From a bacterium (GTDB taxonomy: Bacteria; Patescibacteriota; Minisyncoccia; JACQLN01), in contig JAUYOU010000044.1 of NCBI GenBank assembly GCA_030697855.1, forward strand, positions 1 through 25,646: a DNA stretch of 25,646 nucleotides. Reading direction: 5' to 3'. The notes under the pieces are model-generated. The model was given only the letters and a program-made list of their open reading frames with translations. It ran no database searches and was not told where the DNA came from. This document shows, piece by piece, positions 14,454 to 22,105 of this stretch. The translations under genes were made by a program, and so were the position numbers. Every line of letters starts with the position of its first letter. Within the stretch, counting starts at the first letter, position 1.

Positions 14454-15890
14454 TTATTTTTTATCAGCAATTTTTATACCAAGCTCTTTTAATTGTTTTT
14501 CGGATATTTCTGCAGGAGCGTCCATCATTAAATCTCGGCCGTCGCCTGTTTTAGGGAAAGAAACCACTTCGCGGATATTTGGTTCGCCAGTAAGAAGTGT
14601 AATTAATCTATCTAAACCCCAAGCAATGCCGCCGTGCGGAGGTGCGCCATAACCTAAGGCTGTAAGCATGTGCCCAAAGTTAGAAGCAATTTTTTCTTCT
14701 GGAAAACCCATAATTTCAAAAACTTTTCTTAATGGTTCTGGTTTGTGGTTGCGAATACTGCCACCACCAATTTCGAAACCGTTTAAAGCGATGTCGTATT
14801 GAGTAGTTAAAATTTGGTCTATATTTTCTTTATTTATTAACCATTCCATGTGTTCGTTTTTTGGTTTGGAAAATGGATTATGGGTAAACGTCCACTTCTT
14901 CGCTCCTTCGGAGCTACGAAGTGCAGGCACTTTCTCATCTTCTTCGATTGCCTCAAAGAATGGAAAATCTATAACCCAACAAAAAGCCAATAAATCTTTA
15001 TCGTCTTTATCTTTTCGTAAATCTGGCCTGTCGGTGCCGTATTTTTCCATAGCTTCGGCATAACTAATGCGTGGGAAAGGAGTTTCTTGTATTTTTTTGT
15101 TTGGGAATAATTCTTTTACTATGCCAATTAACATGGCTTCGTTTTCGGCCATAACATCTTCGCGCTCCACAAAAGACATTTCCATATCCATTTGTGTAAA
15201 TTCTGGTTGCCTGTCTCCCCTTGTGTCTTCGTCTCTAAAGCAACGTGCTATTTGAAAATATTTTTCGAACCCAGCCACCATTAAAAGTTGTTTGTATTGT
15301 TGTGGTGCTTGGGGTAAAGCATAAAATTTCCCATTTTGTAAGCGCGAAGGCACAACATAATCTCGTGCTCCTTCCGGAGTAGATTTAGTTAAAATTGGGG
15401 TTTCTATTTCTACAAAATCTTTTTTAGCAAGCCAGTTTCTAATAAATTGAATTATTTGAAAACGTGTTCGAATATTTTTTTGAAGCCTATCTCGGCGCAA
15501 ATCTAGATAACGATATTTCATTCGGGTGTCCTCCCCTATTTCTAAACCGTCGGTATCCAAAGCAAAAGGTGGGGTTACGCATTCGTTTAAAATTTCGAGC
15601 GCTGTAACCTGAAGTTCCACCTCGCCTGTAGGGATTTCGGCGTTAACCATTCCCTTTGGGCGTTCCGAAACTTGGCCTTCTAAACGCACCACAAAGCCCG
15701 TACGAAGGGTATCGCCTAGGCTATGTAATTCTGTATTATTTGGCAAAAAAACGCACTGCAATGTGCCAGTTCTATCTTTAACGTCTATAAAGATAAGTTT
15801 GCCGTGATCTCGCCTGCCCCAGATCCAACCGGAAACACTAACACTTTCACCCTTATTTTCGGGTGTTTTAGATATCAAAATTCGTTCCAT
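14454..15890 (-). CDS. aspS: Aspartyl-tRNA synthetase, bacterial type lacking the GAD insertion
   Basis: The 478-residue class II synthetase charges tRNA(Asp), and possibly tRNA(Asn), with aspartate. It has the OB-fold anticodon domain with SGWIWGRRDHG, class II motif 1 around FLVEIETPIL-like text (KKDFVEIETPILTKSTPEGARDY is split over about residues 143-165), motif 2 FRDEDTRGDRQPEFTQMD and motif 3 GIAWGLDRLI. Between MEKYGTDRPDLR and FCWVIDFPFFE only about ten residues are present, where full-length bacterial AspRS carries a GAD domain of over 100 residues. I use the ATG at 15890, not the upstream TTG, because the fold begins with MERILI there and a -10 box sits 8 nt before it. A palindrome at 14893-14923 encodes an extra loop. 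Confidence 0.95.
   Translation of the reverse strand: MERILISKTPENKGESVSVSGWIWGRRDHGKLIFIDVKDRTGTLQCVFLPNNTELHSLGDTLRTGFVVRLEGQVSERPKGMVNAEIPTGEVELQVTALEILNECVTPPFALDTDGLEIGEDTRMKYRYLDLRRDRLQKNIRTRFQIIQFIRNWLAKKDFVEIETPILTKSTPEGARDYVVPSRLQNGKFYALPQAPQQYKQLLMVAGFEKYFQIARCFRDEDTRGDRQPEFTQMDMEMSFVEREDVMAENEAMLIGIVKELFPNKKIQETPFPRISYAEAMEKYGTDRPDLRKDKDDKDLLAFCWVIDFPFFEAIEEDEKVPALRSSEGAKKWTFTHNPFSKPKNEHMEWLINKENIDQILTTQYDIALNGFEIGGGSIRNHKPEPLRKVFEIMGFPEEKIASNFGHMLTALGYGAPPHGGIAWGLDRLITLLTGEPNIREVVSFPKTGDGRDLMMDAPAEISEKQLKELGIKIADKK
14893..14923. repeat. Palindrome inside the aspS coding region
   Basis: CACTTC (14893-14898) and GAAGTG (14918-14923) form the outer stem, GCTCC (14902-14906) and GGAGC (14910-14914) the inner one, with a 3-nt loop and a 3/3 internal bulge. 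It keeps the reading frame and encodes part of the loop LRSSEGAKKW between WVIDFPFFE and the FTHNPF strand. It resembles the in-frame palindromic elements known from Rickettsia, but no copies were searched. Confidence 0.55.
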
Positions 15891-15898
15891 ATGCCTAT

Positions 15899-15904
15899 AT
15901 TTTA
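15899..15904 (-). promoter_or_regulatory. -10 box of aspS, probably leaderless
   Basis: The minus strand reads TAAAAT, 8 nt (ATAGGCAT) before the ATG at 15890. No Shine-Dalgarno is seen and no good -35 lies 17 nt upstream. Transcription would start within a couple of bases of the ATG. Confidence 0.38.
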
Positions 15905-15929
15905 ACCTGTTTATATGAAAATAAAAATA

Positions 15930-15958
15930 TTGACGTTGTATCAAACTTGATGTATTAT
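15930..15958 (+). promoter_or_regulatory. Sigma-70-type promoter of the four-TM gene
   Basis: TTGACG (15930-15935), a 17-nt spacer and TATTAT (15953-15958) are close to consensus. The predicted start near 15965 gives a leader of about 42 nt ending with AGAGGAG (15992-15998) 8 nt before the ATG at 16007. It is divergent from aspS. Confidence 0.7.
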
Positions 15959-16006
15959 TACTCAAGGTTAGTTTCGTTCTTAAACAATCTGAGAGGAGAT
16001 CAGGAC

Positions 16007-16414
16007 ATGCAAAATTTTGATTGGTTTGAGATTATTGATGTTAGTATCAGTGTAAGAATTTGTGGACTTCTTGGTTTTATGTCACTTTTATTGGTTGTCT
16101 TTATAACCATGACAGGGAGACATATCGAGTCCCAAGGTGTATATGTTCATAAAATGGCAGGGATTACTGATTTCTTTCTAGCTGTTTGGATGCTTTGTTC
16201 TTTTTTTGTAAAAATAGGTCTCATGGCTGGATATATACATCCGTTTCTTTCATTTTCTTGTATAACCATGCTTTTGGGTGCTATCGCATTCTCTATTTTA
16301 AACGGGAGAATAGTTGAACCGAATAAATATAATTCTCGATATATAACTATTCTTGGTTTATCTGCTCCTTGTGTTATTTTTGTAGATATTCTTTCTGTAA
16401 TCCAGATAATTTGA
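16007..16414 (+). CDS. Small four-helix membrane protein
   Basis: The 135-residue protein has four predicted membrane helices, at about 18-38, 52-73, 77-96 and 113-133, joined by short loops. No family is recognised; a DUF-like channel or transporter subunit is possible. The start is the ATG at 16007, behind AGGAG at 8 nt; the frame continues up to a TTG at 15947, but that codon lies inside the promoter spacer and cannot be in the transcript. It has a near-consensus promoter, a Shine-Dalgarno and a terminator, making it an independent unit between aspS and lysS. Confidence 0.72.
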   Translation: MQNFDWFEIIDVSISVRICGLLGFMSLLLVVFITMTGRHIESQGVYVHKMAGITDFFLAVWMLCSFFVKIGLMAGYIHPFLSFSCITMLLGAIAFSILNGRIVEPNKYNSRYITILGLSAPCVIFVDILSVIQII

Positions 16415-16430
16415 TAAGTAAAATTTAAAA

Positions 16431-16457
16431 ACCGCCGTGTCAAAAACGGTGGTATTT
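16431..16457. terminator. Terminator between the four-TM gene and lysS
   Basis: Arms ACCGCCGT (16431-16438) and ACGGTGGT (16446-16453; one G-U pair in the plus RNA). A-rich and T-rich flanks on the two sides make it usable from both directions, for the convergent genes ending at 16414 and 16458. Confidence 0.78.
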
Positions 16458-18071
16458 TTATATCTCCAAAAGCTCTAGTATTTGTTCTCTATCCGCAGCC
16501 CATAAGAATGTAGAAAGTCTTGGGCCAGTGTCTTTGCCTATTAGTAAGTTATATACGTCTTTAAAGAAGCTCCTTTGTAATGGTGCGTTTTCTTGGTCGG
16601 ATAAGTTTGAATCTTTGGGAATGCTATAAACTAAGGTATCTAGTTCTTTTATACTCCCATTATTATTAGAAATTAATTCTTGTCTTAGTTTTTTAACTTG
16701 TTCTAGTTTTTCGCTGGTTAAGGTCTTTATATATTCAGTATTTTTTTCTTCTAATAGTTTTATTATTTCTTCTTTATTATAAGTTTCTAGCCATGCCCTC
16801 GCCTTTTCCGTTCTTACGGTAATGGATTCAAGGTTATAATGTAAATCCATACTTTCTAAAACCTGTGTAAGTTTATTTTTATCCCACTGTATTATTTGCC
16901 CAAACGAAACTGCTTGGCGAAAAGGAATTGGTGGTAAAGAGCTGTCTATTTTAGTGTCACTCAATGCCATAGAATCTTTTTGCCAATTTTCTAGAGTATT
17001 ATTTTTTAGCATCTCTAAATTAGCGTCGAATTCGCTATATTGTTTGTAAATTTCGCTATTAAAAGCAATAGAAAAAGTTTGAGTTGGTAATTTTTGCAAA
17101 TAAATCCACTTTAAAAGTTCTGGAGTATAAATTTCTAGTAATGTTTGTGGTGAAATTGCGTTACCCTTAGAACCAGACATTTTTGTACCTAAGCCTTGTA
17201 TGCCTACAAAGTTATATTCCTGAAACACTGGAGGCAAAATATTAAAAACCTCTTTAGCTATTACACTAGAAACATCAAAACTACTTCCCGGTGAAGCGTG
17301 GTCGTGCCCCGCAGGTTCAAAATTTACGTTTTCTATTTTCCAGCGCATTGGCCAATCTACTTTCCAAGACAACTTAACGATTCTATCTTTGGTAAAATCG
17401 ATTGTTTCTGTATTACCAGAATCAAAACACTTGTATGTAATATTTGTGCCACCGTCGTATTCTAAAACTTTTGTATTATCTTTTCCGGTAAACTTTGAAT
17501 ATACAGAAACAGGGTAATAATTTTGTTTGTATTCTTCTGGGTTTATGTTTTTATCTTCTTTCCCCTTTTCTGTCATAAAGGAAAGCAAAACATCCGCAAT
17601 TTTTTCGCGGTTTTTTAAGGCATGAATTATTTGTTCGTCGTATCTGCCCGAAGCATATTCTTTGGTTTGATATTTATATTCAAGCTCTATACCAAGTTCT
17701 TGCATAGATTTTTCGAATTCTTTTTCAAACTTTTCCGCATAAGAATAAAAACCTTCTTCTGGGCTAGGTACCATAGATAAAGCTTTACCAATGTGTTCGG
17801 CAAAAGTTTCGTTTAGGCCGGCAGGCACTTTTCTTAAACGGTCAAAATCGTCCCAAGAGAAAATAAACCGAACATTCTTACCTTTTTCTTTTAGTTTTTT
17901 AGCTACAGCAAAAGAAGTAATAACATCACGAAAGTTTCCAAAGTGAACCACGCCCGAAGGGCTTATGCCTGCAGCACAGGTATAAATTTTTTCGTTAGGG
18001 AATTTTTCTATAACCTTATCGGCTATAACATCCGCCCAGTGCCTAGTTTCATCTATTTTTTTAGTATCCAT
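16458..18071 (-). CDS. lysS: Class I lysyl-tRNA synthetase (archaeal type)
   Basis: The 537-residue enzyme attaches lysine to tRNA(Lys). It is a class I synthetase, not the class II LysRS usual in bacteria: the HIGH equivalent is HFGN in SPSGVVHFGNFRD, and the KMSKS equivalent is KMSGSKGNAISP. Between them lie FSWDDFDRLRKVP, GHDHASPGSSFDVS and YNFVGIQGLGTKMSG, all features of the class I family. The C-terminal helical region would bind the anticodon. Class I LysRS is the archaeal form, scattered in spirochaetes, alphaproteobacteria and Patescibacteria. I choose the ATG at 18071; the frame also offers a TTG three codons upstream. The gene faces the four-TM gene across a shared terminator. Confidence 0.95.
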   Translation of the reverse strand: MDTKKIDETRHWADVIADKVIEKFPNEKIYTCAAGISPSGVVHFGNFRDVITSFAVAKKLKEKGKNVRFIFSWDDFDRLRKVPAGLNETFAEHIGKALSMVPSPEEGFYSYAEKFEKEFEKSMQELGIELEYKYQTKEYASGRYDEQIIHALKNREKIADVLLSFMTEKGKEDKNINPEEYKQNYYPVSVYSKFTGKDNTKVLEYDGGTNITYKCFDSGNTETIDFTKDRIVKLSWKVDWPMRWKIENVNFEPAGHDHASPGSSFDVSSVIAKEVFNILPPVFQEYNFVGIQGLGTKMSGSKGNAISPQTLLEIYTPELLKWIYLQKLPTQTFSIAFNSEIYKQYSEFDANLEMLKNNTLENWQKDSMALSDTKIDSSLPPIPFRQAVSFGQIIQWDKNKLTQVLESMDLHYNLESITVRTEKARAWLETYNKEEIIKLLEEKNTEYIKTLTSEKLEQVKKLRQELISNNNGSIKELDTLVYSIPKDSNLSDQENAPLQRSFFKDVYNLLIGKDTGPRLSTFLWAADREQILELLEI

Positions 18072-18169
18072 TGTATACAAATAAGAGCAAATTTATTAGA
18101 AAAAGTAAATAGTATATCTTAAAATATAGCACTATTCAAAGACCATGGAAAAATGCTAGAGTCTAGGCA

Positions 18170-18616
18170 ATGAAATTTCAAGGGTCAAAATCAAATATCC
18201 ATTTAGTAGTTCGTGGTTTTTTAATATGCAAAGATGAAATTATATTATGTCGAGTTAGAAATGAAAAATGGTTTTTTCTTCCAGGTGGACATATTGAGGA
18301 TAGTGAATCAGCTCGAGTAGCGCTTTTGCGAGAATTAAACGAAGAAATGGGTGAAAATGATTATAAAATTAGTTCCTTTATGGGTGTTTGTGAAAATATT
18401 TTTTTACTGGAAGAAGGCATTTTACAGCACGAAATAAACATTATATTTAAAGTTAATGTTCCCAATGAGTTTAAAGTTAATACCAAAGAAGGCCATATTG
18501 AATTTGTAAGCATTGCTAAAAATAATTTGAAAGATTATAAGATTTTACCCGCTACACTTAAAGATGCTCTCATTGAATGGTTAGAGAATGAGAAGTCATT
18601 TTTTAAGGAAATTTAA
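18170..18616 (+). CDS. NUDIX hydrolase
   Basis: The 148-residue protein has one NUDIX fold. The box GX5EX7REUXEEXG is complete: it runs from G40 in LPGGHIEDSE to REL.EEMG (R54, E55, E58, E59, G61), which holds the Mg ions that cleave nucleoside diphosphates linked to another moiety. NUDIX substrates range from oxidised nucleotides to nucleotide sugars and cannot be told from the box. It is the first gene of a run of five with overlapping or abutting ends (NUDIX, kinase, GT2, methyltransferase, deacetylase). In that setting a nucleotide-sugar or cofactor phosphate substrate is attractive, but this is inference. Only a weak AGG precedes the ATG. Confidence 0.9.
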   Translation: MKFQGSKSNIHLVVRGFLICKDEIILCRVRNEKWFFLPGGHIEDSESARVALLRELNEEMGENDYKISSFMGVCENIFLLEEGILQHEINIIFKVNVPNEFKVNTKEGHIEFVSIAKNNLKDYKILPATLKDALIEWLENEKSFFKEI

Positions 18617-18623
18617 ACACTCC

Positions 18624-19235
18624 ATGTTTATTTGCTTTGAAGGTATTGCCGGTAGTGGAAAAACTACACAAACAAAACTACTTGCTGATTACCTAGAAAA
18701 TGTAAAGAAGAGAGAGATTTTTATAAGTGCTGTTTATGAAGGAGAGCGCCGTAGGGTAGTTTCCGATTTTATGAATGCTTCAGGAATCAAGCTTGATCAG
18801 AATGCGGTAATGTTTTTATTCCAAGCTTTGCATGCGACACAATATAATGAAGTGAATAAAGCACTCAAAATTAGTAAAATTGTTATCGCAGATAGATGGC
18901 GCTATTCTTTTTTCGCACATCATTTACATCAAGGTACCTTTGATAAAAATAAAAATCTTATGCTCCAACTTGATTTGCTCGCATACAGATCACTGGAGCC
19001 AGATATTTTTTTCCTTATCGATATTCCAGCAAAGATTGCGTATAGCAGGTATATAGAACGAGAACAGTTTATTGATGATAACGGTCTTGATCTGATGAAT
19101 TTAGAATATTTTATCGTAGTTGCAAATTACTATAAAAAACTCGCGCATGATAATGGTTGGCATATTATTGATGGAACAAAAGATCAACAAACCATATTTC
19201 GCAATATTAAAGTTATAGTTGATGAAAAATTATGA
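18624..19235 (+). CDS. Thymidylate-kinase-like P-loop kinase
   Basis: The 203-residue kinase has the P-loop G7-IAGSGKTT, a substrate-site DRW (90-92, DRWRYSFFAHH) where true Tmk has DRY/DRH, and the Arg-rich lid YIEREQ around 150. Typical thymidylate kinases phosphorylate dTMP to dTDP. The non-canonical DRW and the location inside a glycan operon leave room for another nucleotide or a sugar phosphate. I start at the ATG at 18624, since the fold begins with FICFEGIAG; an ATG at 18588 overlapping the NUDIX gene is possible. A second, better Tmk candidate is at 22763-23380, sharing the DRW..SFF variant. The stop overlaps the next start by ATGA. Confidence 0.82.
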   Translation: MFICFEGIAGSGKTTQTKLLADYLENVKKREIFISAVYEGERRRVVSDFMNASGIKLDQNAVMFLFQALHATQYNEVNKALKISKIVIADRWRYSFFAHHLHQGTFDKNKNLMLQLDLLAYRSLEPDIFFLIDIPAKIAYSRYIEREQFIDDNGLDLMNLEYFIVVANYYKKLAHDNGWHIIDGTKDQQTIFRNIKVIVDEKL

Positions 19236-20551
19236 ACATAACTTTACATACTGTTGGATTTTTACTATTTTTCCACGGAGTTTACCAGTTGATAAAATAC
19301 CTAATTGTAATACCAGAAATAAAAAATAATTTTTTAAACACTGCGGTTGCGGTAAAAAACTATTTAAAAAAAACTCATAAAATTTCAGTTCTTGTCCCCG
19401 TGTTACATGAAGAAAAAACTATTGAGAAATTTTTGACTGACCTTTCTCGCCAAGATTACCCTAACGATTGCTACGAAGTTTATGCGGTGACGACACAAAA
19501 GGAATATTTAAAAAATATTGAACCCAATACTATTGATATTCTAAAGCGAATAATATCCGAAAATAAATTTCCCAAACTTCGACTTACTATAATTCATTAT
19601 CCAGGTTTAGATGGTTTCAAAACTCATCAATTAGACTTCGCTTTCAATCAAATTCGCAAAAACATAGGAGATGTTGCAGTGTCTGAGTCTTTCTTCATTT
19701 TTTTTGATGCCGATTCTGAAGTAGATGTCAATACACTTACAAGATTCAATAACTCTATTGAAAATGGCACTGAAATATATCAGCAACCGCTCCTTTGGTT
19801 TAAAAATATTGACGTTCTCAAAAGCTCACTGATGCAGAGCTTTGCATTTCTACAGTCGTTTTTCTCGATTTCCTATGAAATTCCAATGTTTATAGGAAAG
19901 TTTTGTCCATGGCGGCTAAAGTATTTTGTTGGACACGGTCTTTGCATGAGAGGATCATTTATTATCCGTGTTGGCGGTTTCCCAGATATTATTGAAGATG
20001 TACGATTTGGTCGGTTAAGCTCTTTTCTTAATATTAAAGTAAAACTTGTCTCTGGATTTGGAATTGTTGAAACTGCTAAAAATCTTTCAGTGTACATAAA
20101 ACAATCCAGTATTTGGTTCTTTGGTTGCGGTCTTTTTATTAGTGATTATCTATGCGCACAGTCATTGCGAAAAACAAAAAGCATAACCCTAAAAGACTTT
20201 GTGTTGATTTCTTACGGATTTTTTAAAGCGTTTCGTTGGTTAAATAAAGGACTTCTTCATCTTGTTGGACTAATTTTCTCATTCGCCTATATGTCTATAC
20301 CATTATTCGTATTATTTAGTTCATCTTTATTGCTCAATTCAACCATTCCGGTTTTACTTGTTTCAAAAGACTTCAAGGAAATCTGGTGGAAGAAATTAAA
20401 TAGTTATAATGGCATAATTGTATTGTTTCGTAGTATACTTTTCTCACCAATTTTATTTATGTTTAATTTTATTGGTTTATACTATGGATTATACAAATTA
20501 CTAAAATTTTATTTATGGGGACATATCACACTTCCAAAAACCGAGCGATAG
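19232..20551 (+). CDS. Membrane-bound GT2 glycosyltransferase
   Basis: The 439-residue protein has an N-terminal membrane helix (about 5-27), a GT-A domain with VLVPVLHEEKTI (53-64) and the metal-binding DADSEVD (159-165), and an acid pair E255-D256 in GGFPDIIED. Two or three more membrane helices lie in 343-430. This is the layout of processive or semi-processive GT2 synthases (chitin, hyaluronan, cellulose types). The QxxRW acceptor motif of those enzymes is only approximate, QSSIW at 291-295, with Ile in place of Arg, so it may transfer a single sugar or act on a lipid. It starts within the kinase stop codon (ATGA overlap) and its end overlaps the methyltransferase start by 37 nt. Confidence 0.85.
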   Translation: MNITLHTVGFLLFFHGVYQLIKYLIVIPEIKNNFLNTAVAVKNYLKKTHKISVLVPVLHEEKTIEKFLTDLSRQDYPNDCYEVYAVTTQKEYLKNIEPNTIDILKRIISENKFPKLRLTIIHYPGLDGFKTHQLDFAFNQIRKNIGDVAVSESFFIFFDADSEVDVNTLTRFNNSIENGTEIYQQPLLWFKNIDVLKSSLMQSFAFLQSFFSISYEIPMFIGKFCPWRLKYFVGHGLCMRGSFIIRVGGFPDIIEDVRFGRLSSFLNIKVKLVSGFGIVETAKNLSVYIKQSSIWFFGCGLFISDYLCAQSLRKTKSITLKDFVLISYGFFKAFRWLNKGLLHLVGLIFSFAYMSIPLFVLFSSSLLLNSTIPVLLVSKDFKEIWWKKLNSYNGIIVLFRSILFSPILFMFNFIGLYYGLYKLLKFYLWGHITLPKTER

Positions 20552-21285
20552 AAGAAACTTTAAGACAAAAAGGCCTTTTTTCAAGTACATCTGCTCCTTG
20601 GCAGCAAGATGTTCTTGAGAATTTTCTATCCCAAGTAAAATTCCAGGATGGTTCAATTTGTCTTGATGCCGCTTGTGGTATAGGAAATAATATTGAAACA
20701 CTGCTCAAATACTTTCAAAATATTATCGCTTTTGATAAATCAGCCAAGGCAGTTTATTTTGCCAAAGAACGGCAGTATCAATATAAATCAGTAGTAATTC
20801 CTTTTGTCGTAGGCAGTCTTGAGTCTATGCCCTACGCTGATAATTTTTTTGATTGTATAATTTGTACAGAGGCCTTGGAGCATGTTTCTGACTACAATGT
20901 GGTTATTAAAGAAGTTTTTCGGGTCGCTAAATCTGGCGGGTATGTGGTTTTAAGCTTTCAAAACCATCTTAATTTCTCAGCACTTTTAAAGTTTTTATTT
21001 GAAAAAGTATATAAGAAAAACTGGGATGTTTGGGGAACACACAGGCACAAGGAAGGGTACGAAAATTACTTAACTTGCTTTCAGATAAAAAAAATAATAA
21101 AAAAAGAGGGTTTTAATTCGATAAAAGAATTTGGAGCGGACTATATCAATGCATGGTTTTCATGGGTGCCCTTTTTATATAAAAACTATAAAATTCTTGA
21201 TCGTTATCCTATGTTATTTCTAGGAAAAATTCCCATCTTAAAATATGTTGGCATGGATTATTTTTTGCTTTTGAAAAAACCATGA
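20515..21285 (+). CDS. Class I SAM-dependent methyltransferase
   Basis: The 256-residue protein is a Rossmann-fold methyltransferase. Motif I LDAACGIGNNIETL (50-63) binds S-adenosylmethionine. The acidic post-I residue is in IIAFDKS, and the motif II stretch DCIICTEALEHVSD resembles the Methyltransf_11 group, followed by VAKSGGYVVLSF. There is no signal peptide. In a glycan operon between a GT2 and a deacetylase it probably methylates a sugar (O- or N-), but small-molecule and lipid substrates are equally possible by sequence. The start lies 37 nt inside the GT2 gene; its stop overlaps the deacetylase start (ATGA). Confidence 0.88.
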   Translation: MGTYHTSKNRAIEETLRQKGLFSSTSAPWQQDVLENFLSQVKFQDGSICLDAACGIGNNIETLLKYFQNIIAFDKSAKAVYFAKERQYQYKSVVIPFVVGSLESMPYADNFFDCIICTEALEHVSDYNVVIKEVFRVAKSGGYVVLSFQNHLNFSALLKFLFEKVYKKNWDVWGTHRHKEGYENYLTCFQIKKIIKKEGFNSIKEFGADYINAWFSWVPFLYKNYKILDRYPMLFLGKIPILKYVGMDYFLLLKKP

Positions 21286-21908
21286 TTAATTTACGTGTTG
21301 CGAGTTTCGGAAACCGAAATAAAAAAGATATTGCTATAACCTTTGATGATGGTCCTAATCCTTATTTTACCCAAAAAATATTGGACACCCTTGACTCTTT
21401 TAATGTCAAGGCTACATTTTTTGTTATAGGTAAAAGATGTTTAGAATATCCAGAAATTTTGAAAGAGACAAAACAAAGAGGGCATCTAATTGGAAACCAT
21501 ACGTTTTCGCATAAAGGTGGAGACTTCGAAATGTGTAATGACGAGATTGACCGCGCTATTGGCGAGGTAAGTATGTATGTTCGACCACCTTTTTATGATT
21601 TGTCTTTTTGTGGTAAGGAAAATAGATATTTGCAAGACAAGTTTATTATTACAGGAGATGTTGATTCTAAGGATTATCTTTCAATTTCCCAAGACGAGAT
21701 TTTTAAAAATGTTCTAGAAAACACAAAAAACGGTTCAATTATTGATTTTCATGATGGCAGTGAAATTGACGATGATTTAAAAATACGGGCACAAAAAACT
21801 CTAGATATTCTTCCTAAAATTATTACAACACTTCGTAGCCAGTTTAATCTTGTGAGGATTGATATGATGGATTTACAATTTATATATTTCCCAAAGAGTT
21901 ATATATAA
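21282..21908 (+). CDS. NodB-like polysaccharide deacetylase (CE4)
   Basis: The 208-residue protein is a minimal CE4 deacetylase. The five motifs are visible: TFDDGP (20-25, catalytic Asp pair), HTFSH (73-77, metal His), RPPFYD (101-106), a DVDSKDY segment (126-132), and IIDFHDG (153-159, the catalytic His strand). CE4 enzymes remove N-acetyl groups from GlcNAc or related sugars in peptidoglycan, chitin or Nod-like oligomers. There is no signal peptide or anchor, so it likely acts on a cytoplasmic or membrane-interface precursor, as NodB does. It is the last gene of the coupled operon, and no clear terminator follows within 50 nt. Confidence 0.9.
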   Translation: MINLRVASFGNRNKKDIAITFDDGPNPYFTQKILDTLDSFNVKATFFVIGKRCLEYPEILKETKQRGHLIGNHTFSHKGGDFEMCNDEIDRAIGEVSMYVRPPFYDLSFCGKENRYLQDKFIITGDVDSKDYLSISQDEIFKNVLENTKNGSIIDFHDGSEIDDDLKIRAQKTLDILPKIITTLRSQFNLVRIDMMDLQFIYFPKSYI

Positions 21909-21921
21909 TTTGTAACTCAAT

Positions 21922-21958
21922 TAGACAGGTTGGCATATTTATCTTAATTTGTTAAGAT
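21922..21958 (+). promoter_or_regulatory. Promoter with a palindromic operator before the two small ORFs
   Basis: TAGACA (21922-21927), a 17-nt spacer and TAATTT (21945-21950). The -10 lies inside a perfect 7-4-7 inverted repeat, ATCTTAA (21941-21947) and TTAAGAT (21952-21958), a shape and position expected for a repressor operator. The -35 is of the same TAGACA type as the promoter at 11146-11118. No T-tract follows, so it is not a terminator. Confidence 0.42.
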
Positions 21959-22005
21959 GTGTCAAGCGTAAATGGTGATGTGGTTCTTTAAAAAGGAGAA
22001 ACATA

Positions 22006-22104
22006 ATGATTCACAATGAGGTATCAGTTGATCTTCGTTATGAGGGAAGGTCAATCAGATGTGATAGTAGTACTTTTTCAAAAATAACAGGAAGAGTGAG
22101 GTAG
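22006..22104 (+). CDS. Small ORF, 32 residues
   Basis: The ORF starts at an ATG with a strong Shine-Dalgarno (AAGGAG at 21993-21998, 7 nt upstream) and reads a short charged peptide starting MIHNEVSVDLRYEG and ending in KITGRVR. No family is recognised. Its stop lies 1 nt before the GTG of the next small ORF, so the two could be translationally coupled. It is supported mainly by the ribosome binding site and the promoter/operator upstream. It could be a leader peptide or a remnant. Confidence 0.45.
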   Translation: MIHNEVSVDLRYEGRSIRCDSSTFSKITGRVR

Positions 22105-22105
22105 G

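Noticed and set aside
15891..15965. Upstream start for aspS
   Set aside because: The extra residues overlap the divergent promoter and are not part of the AspRS fold, which begins with MERILI.
15947..16006. Earlier TTG start for the four-TM protein
   Set aside because: It lies in the spacer of a near-consensus promoter, upstream of the predicted transcript, and the ATG at 16007 has a Shine-Dalgarno.
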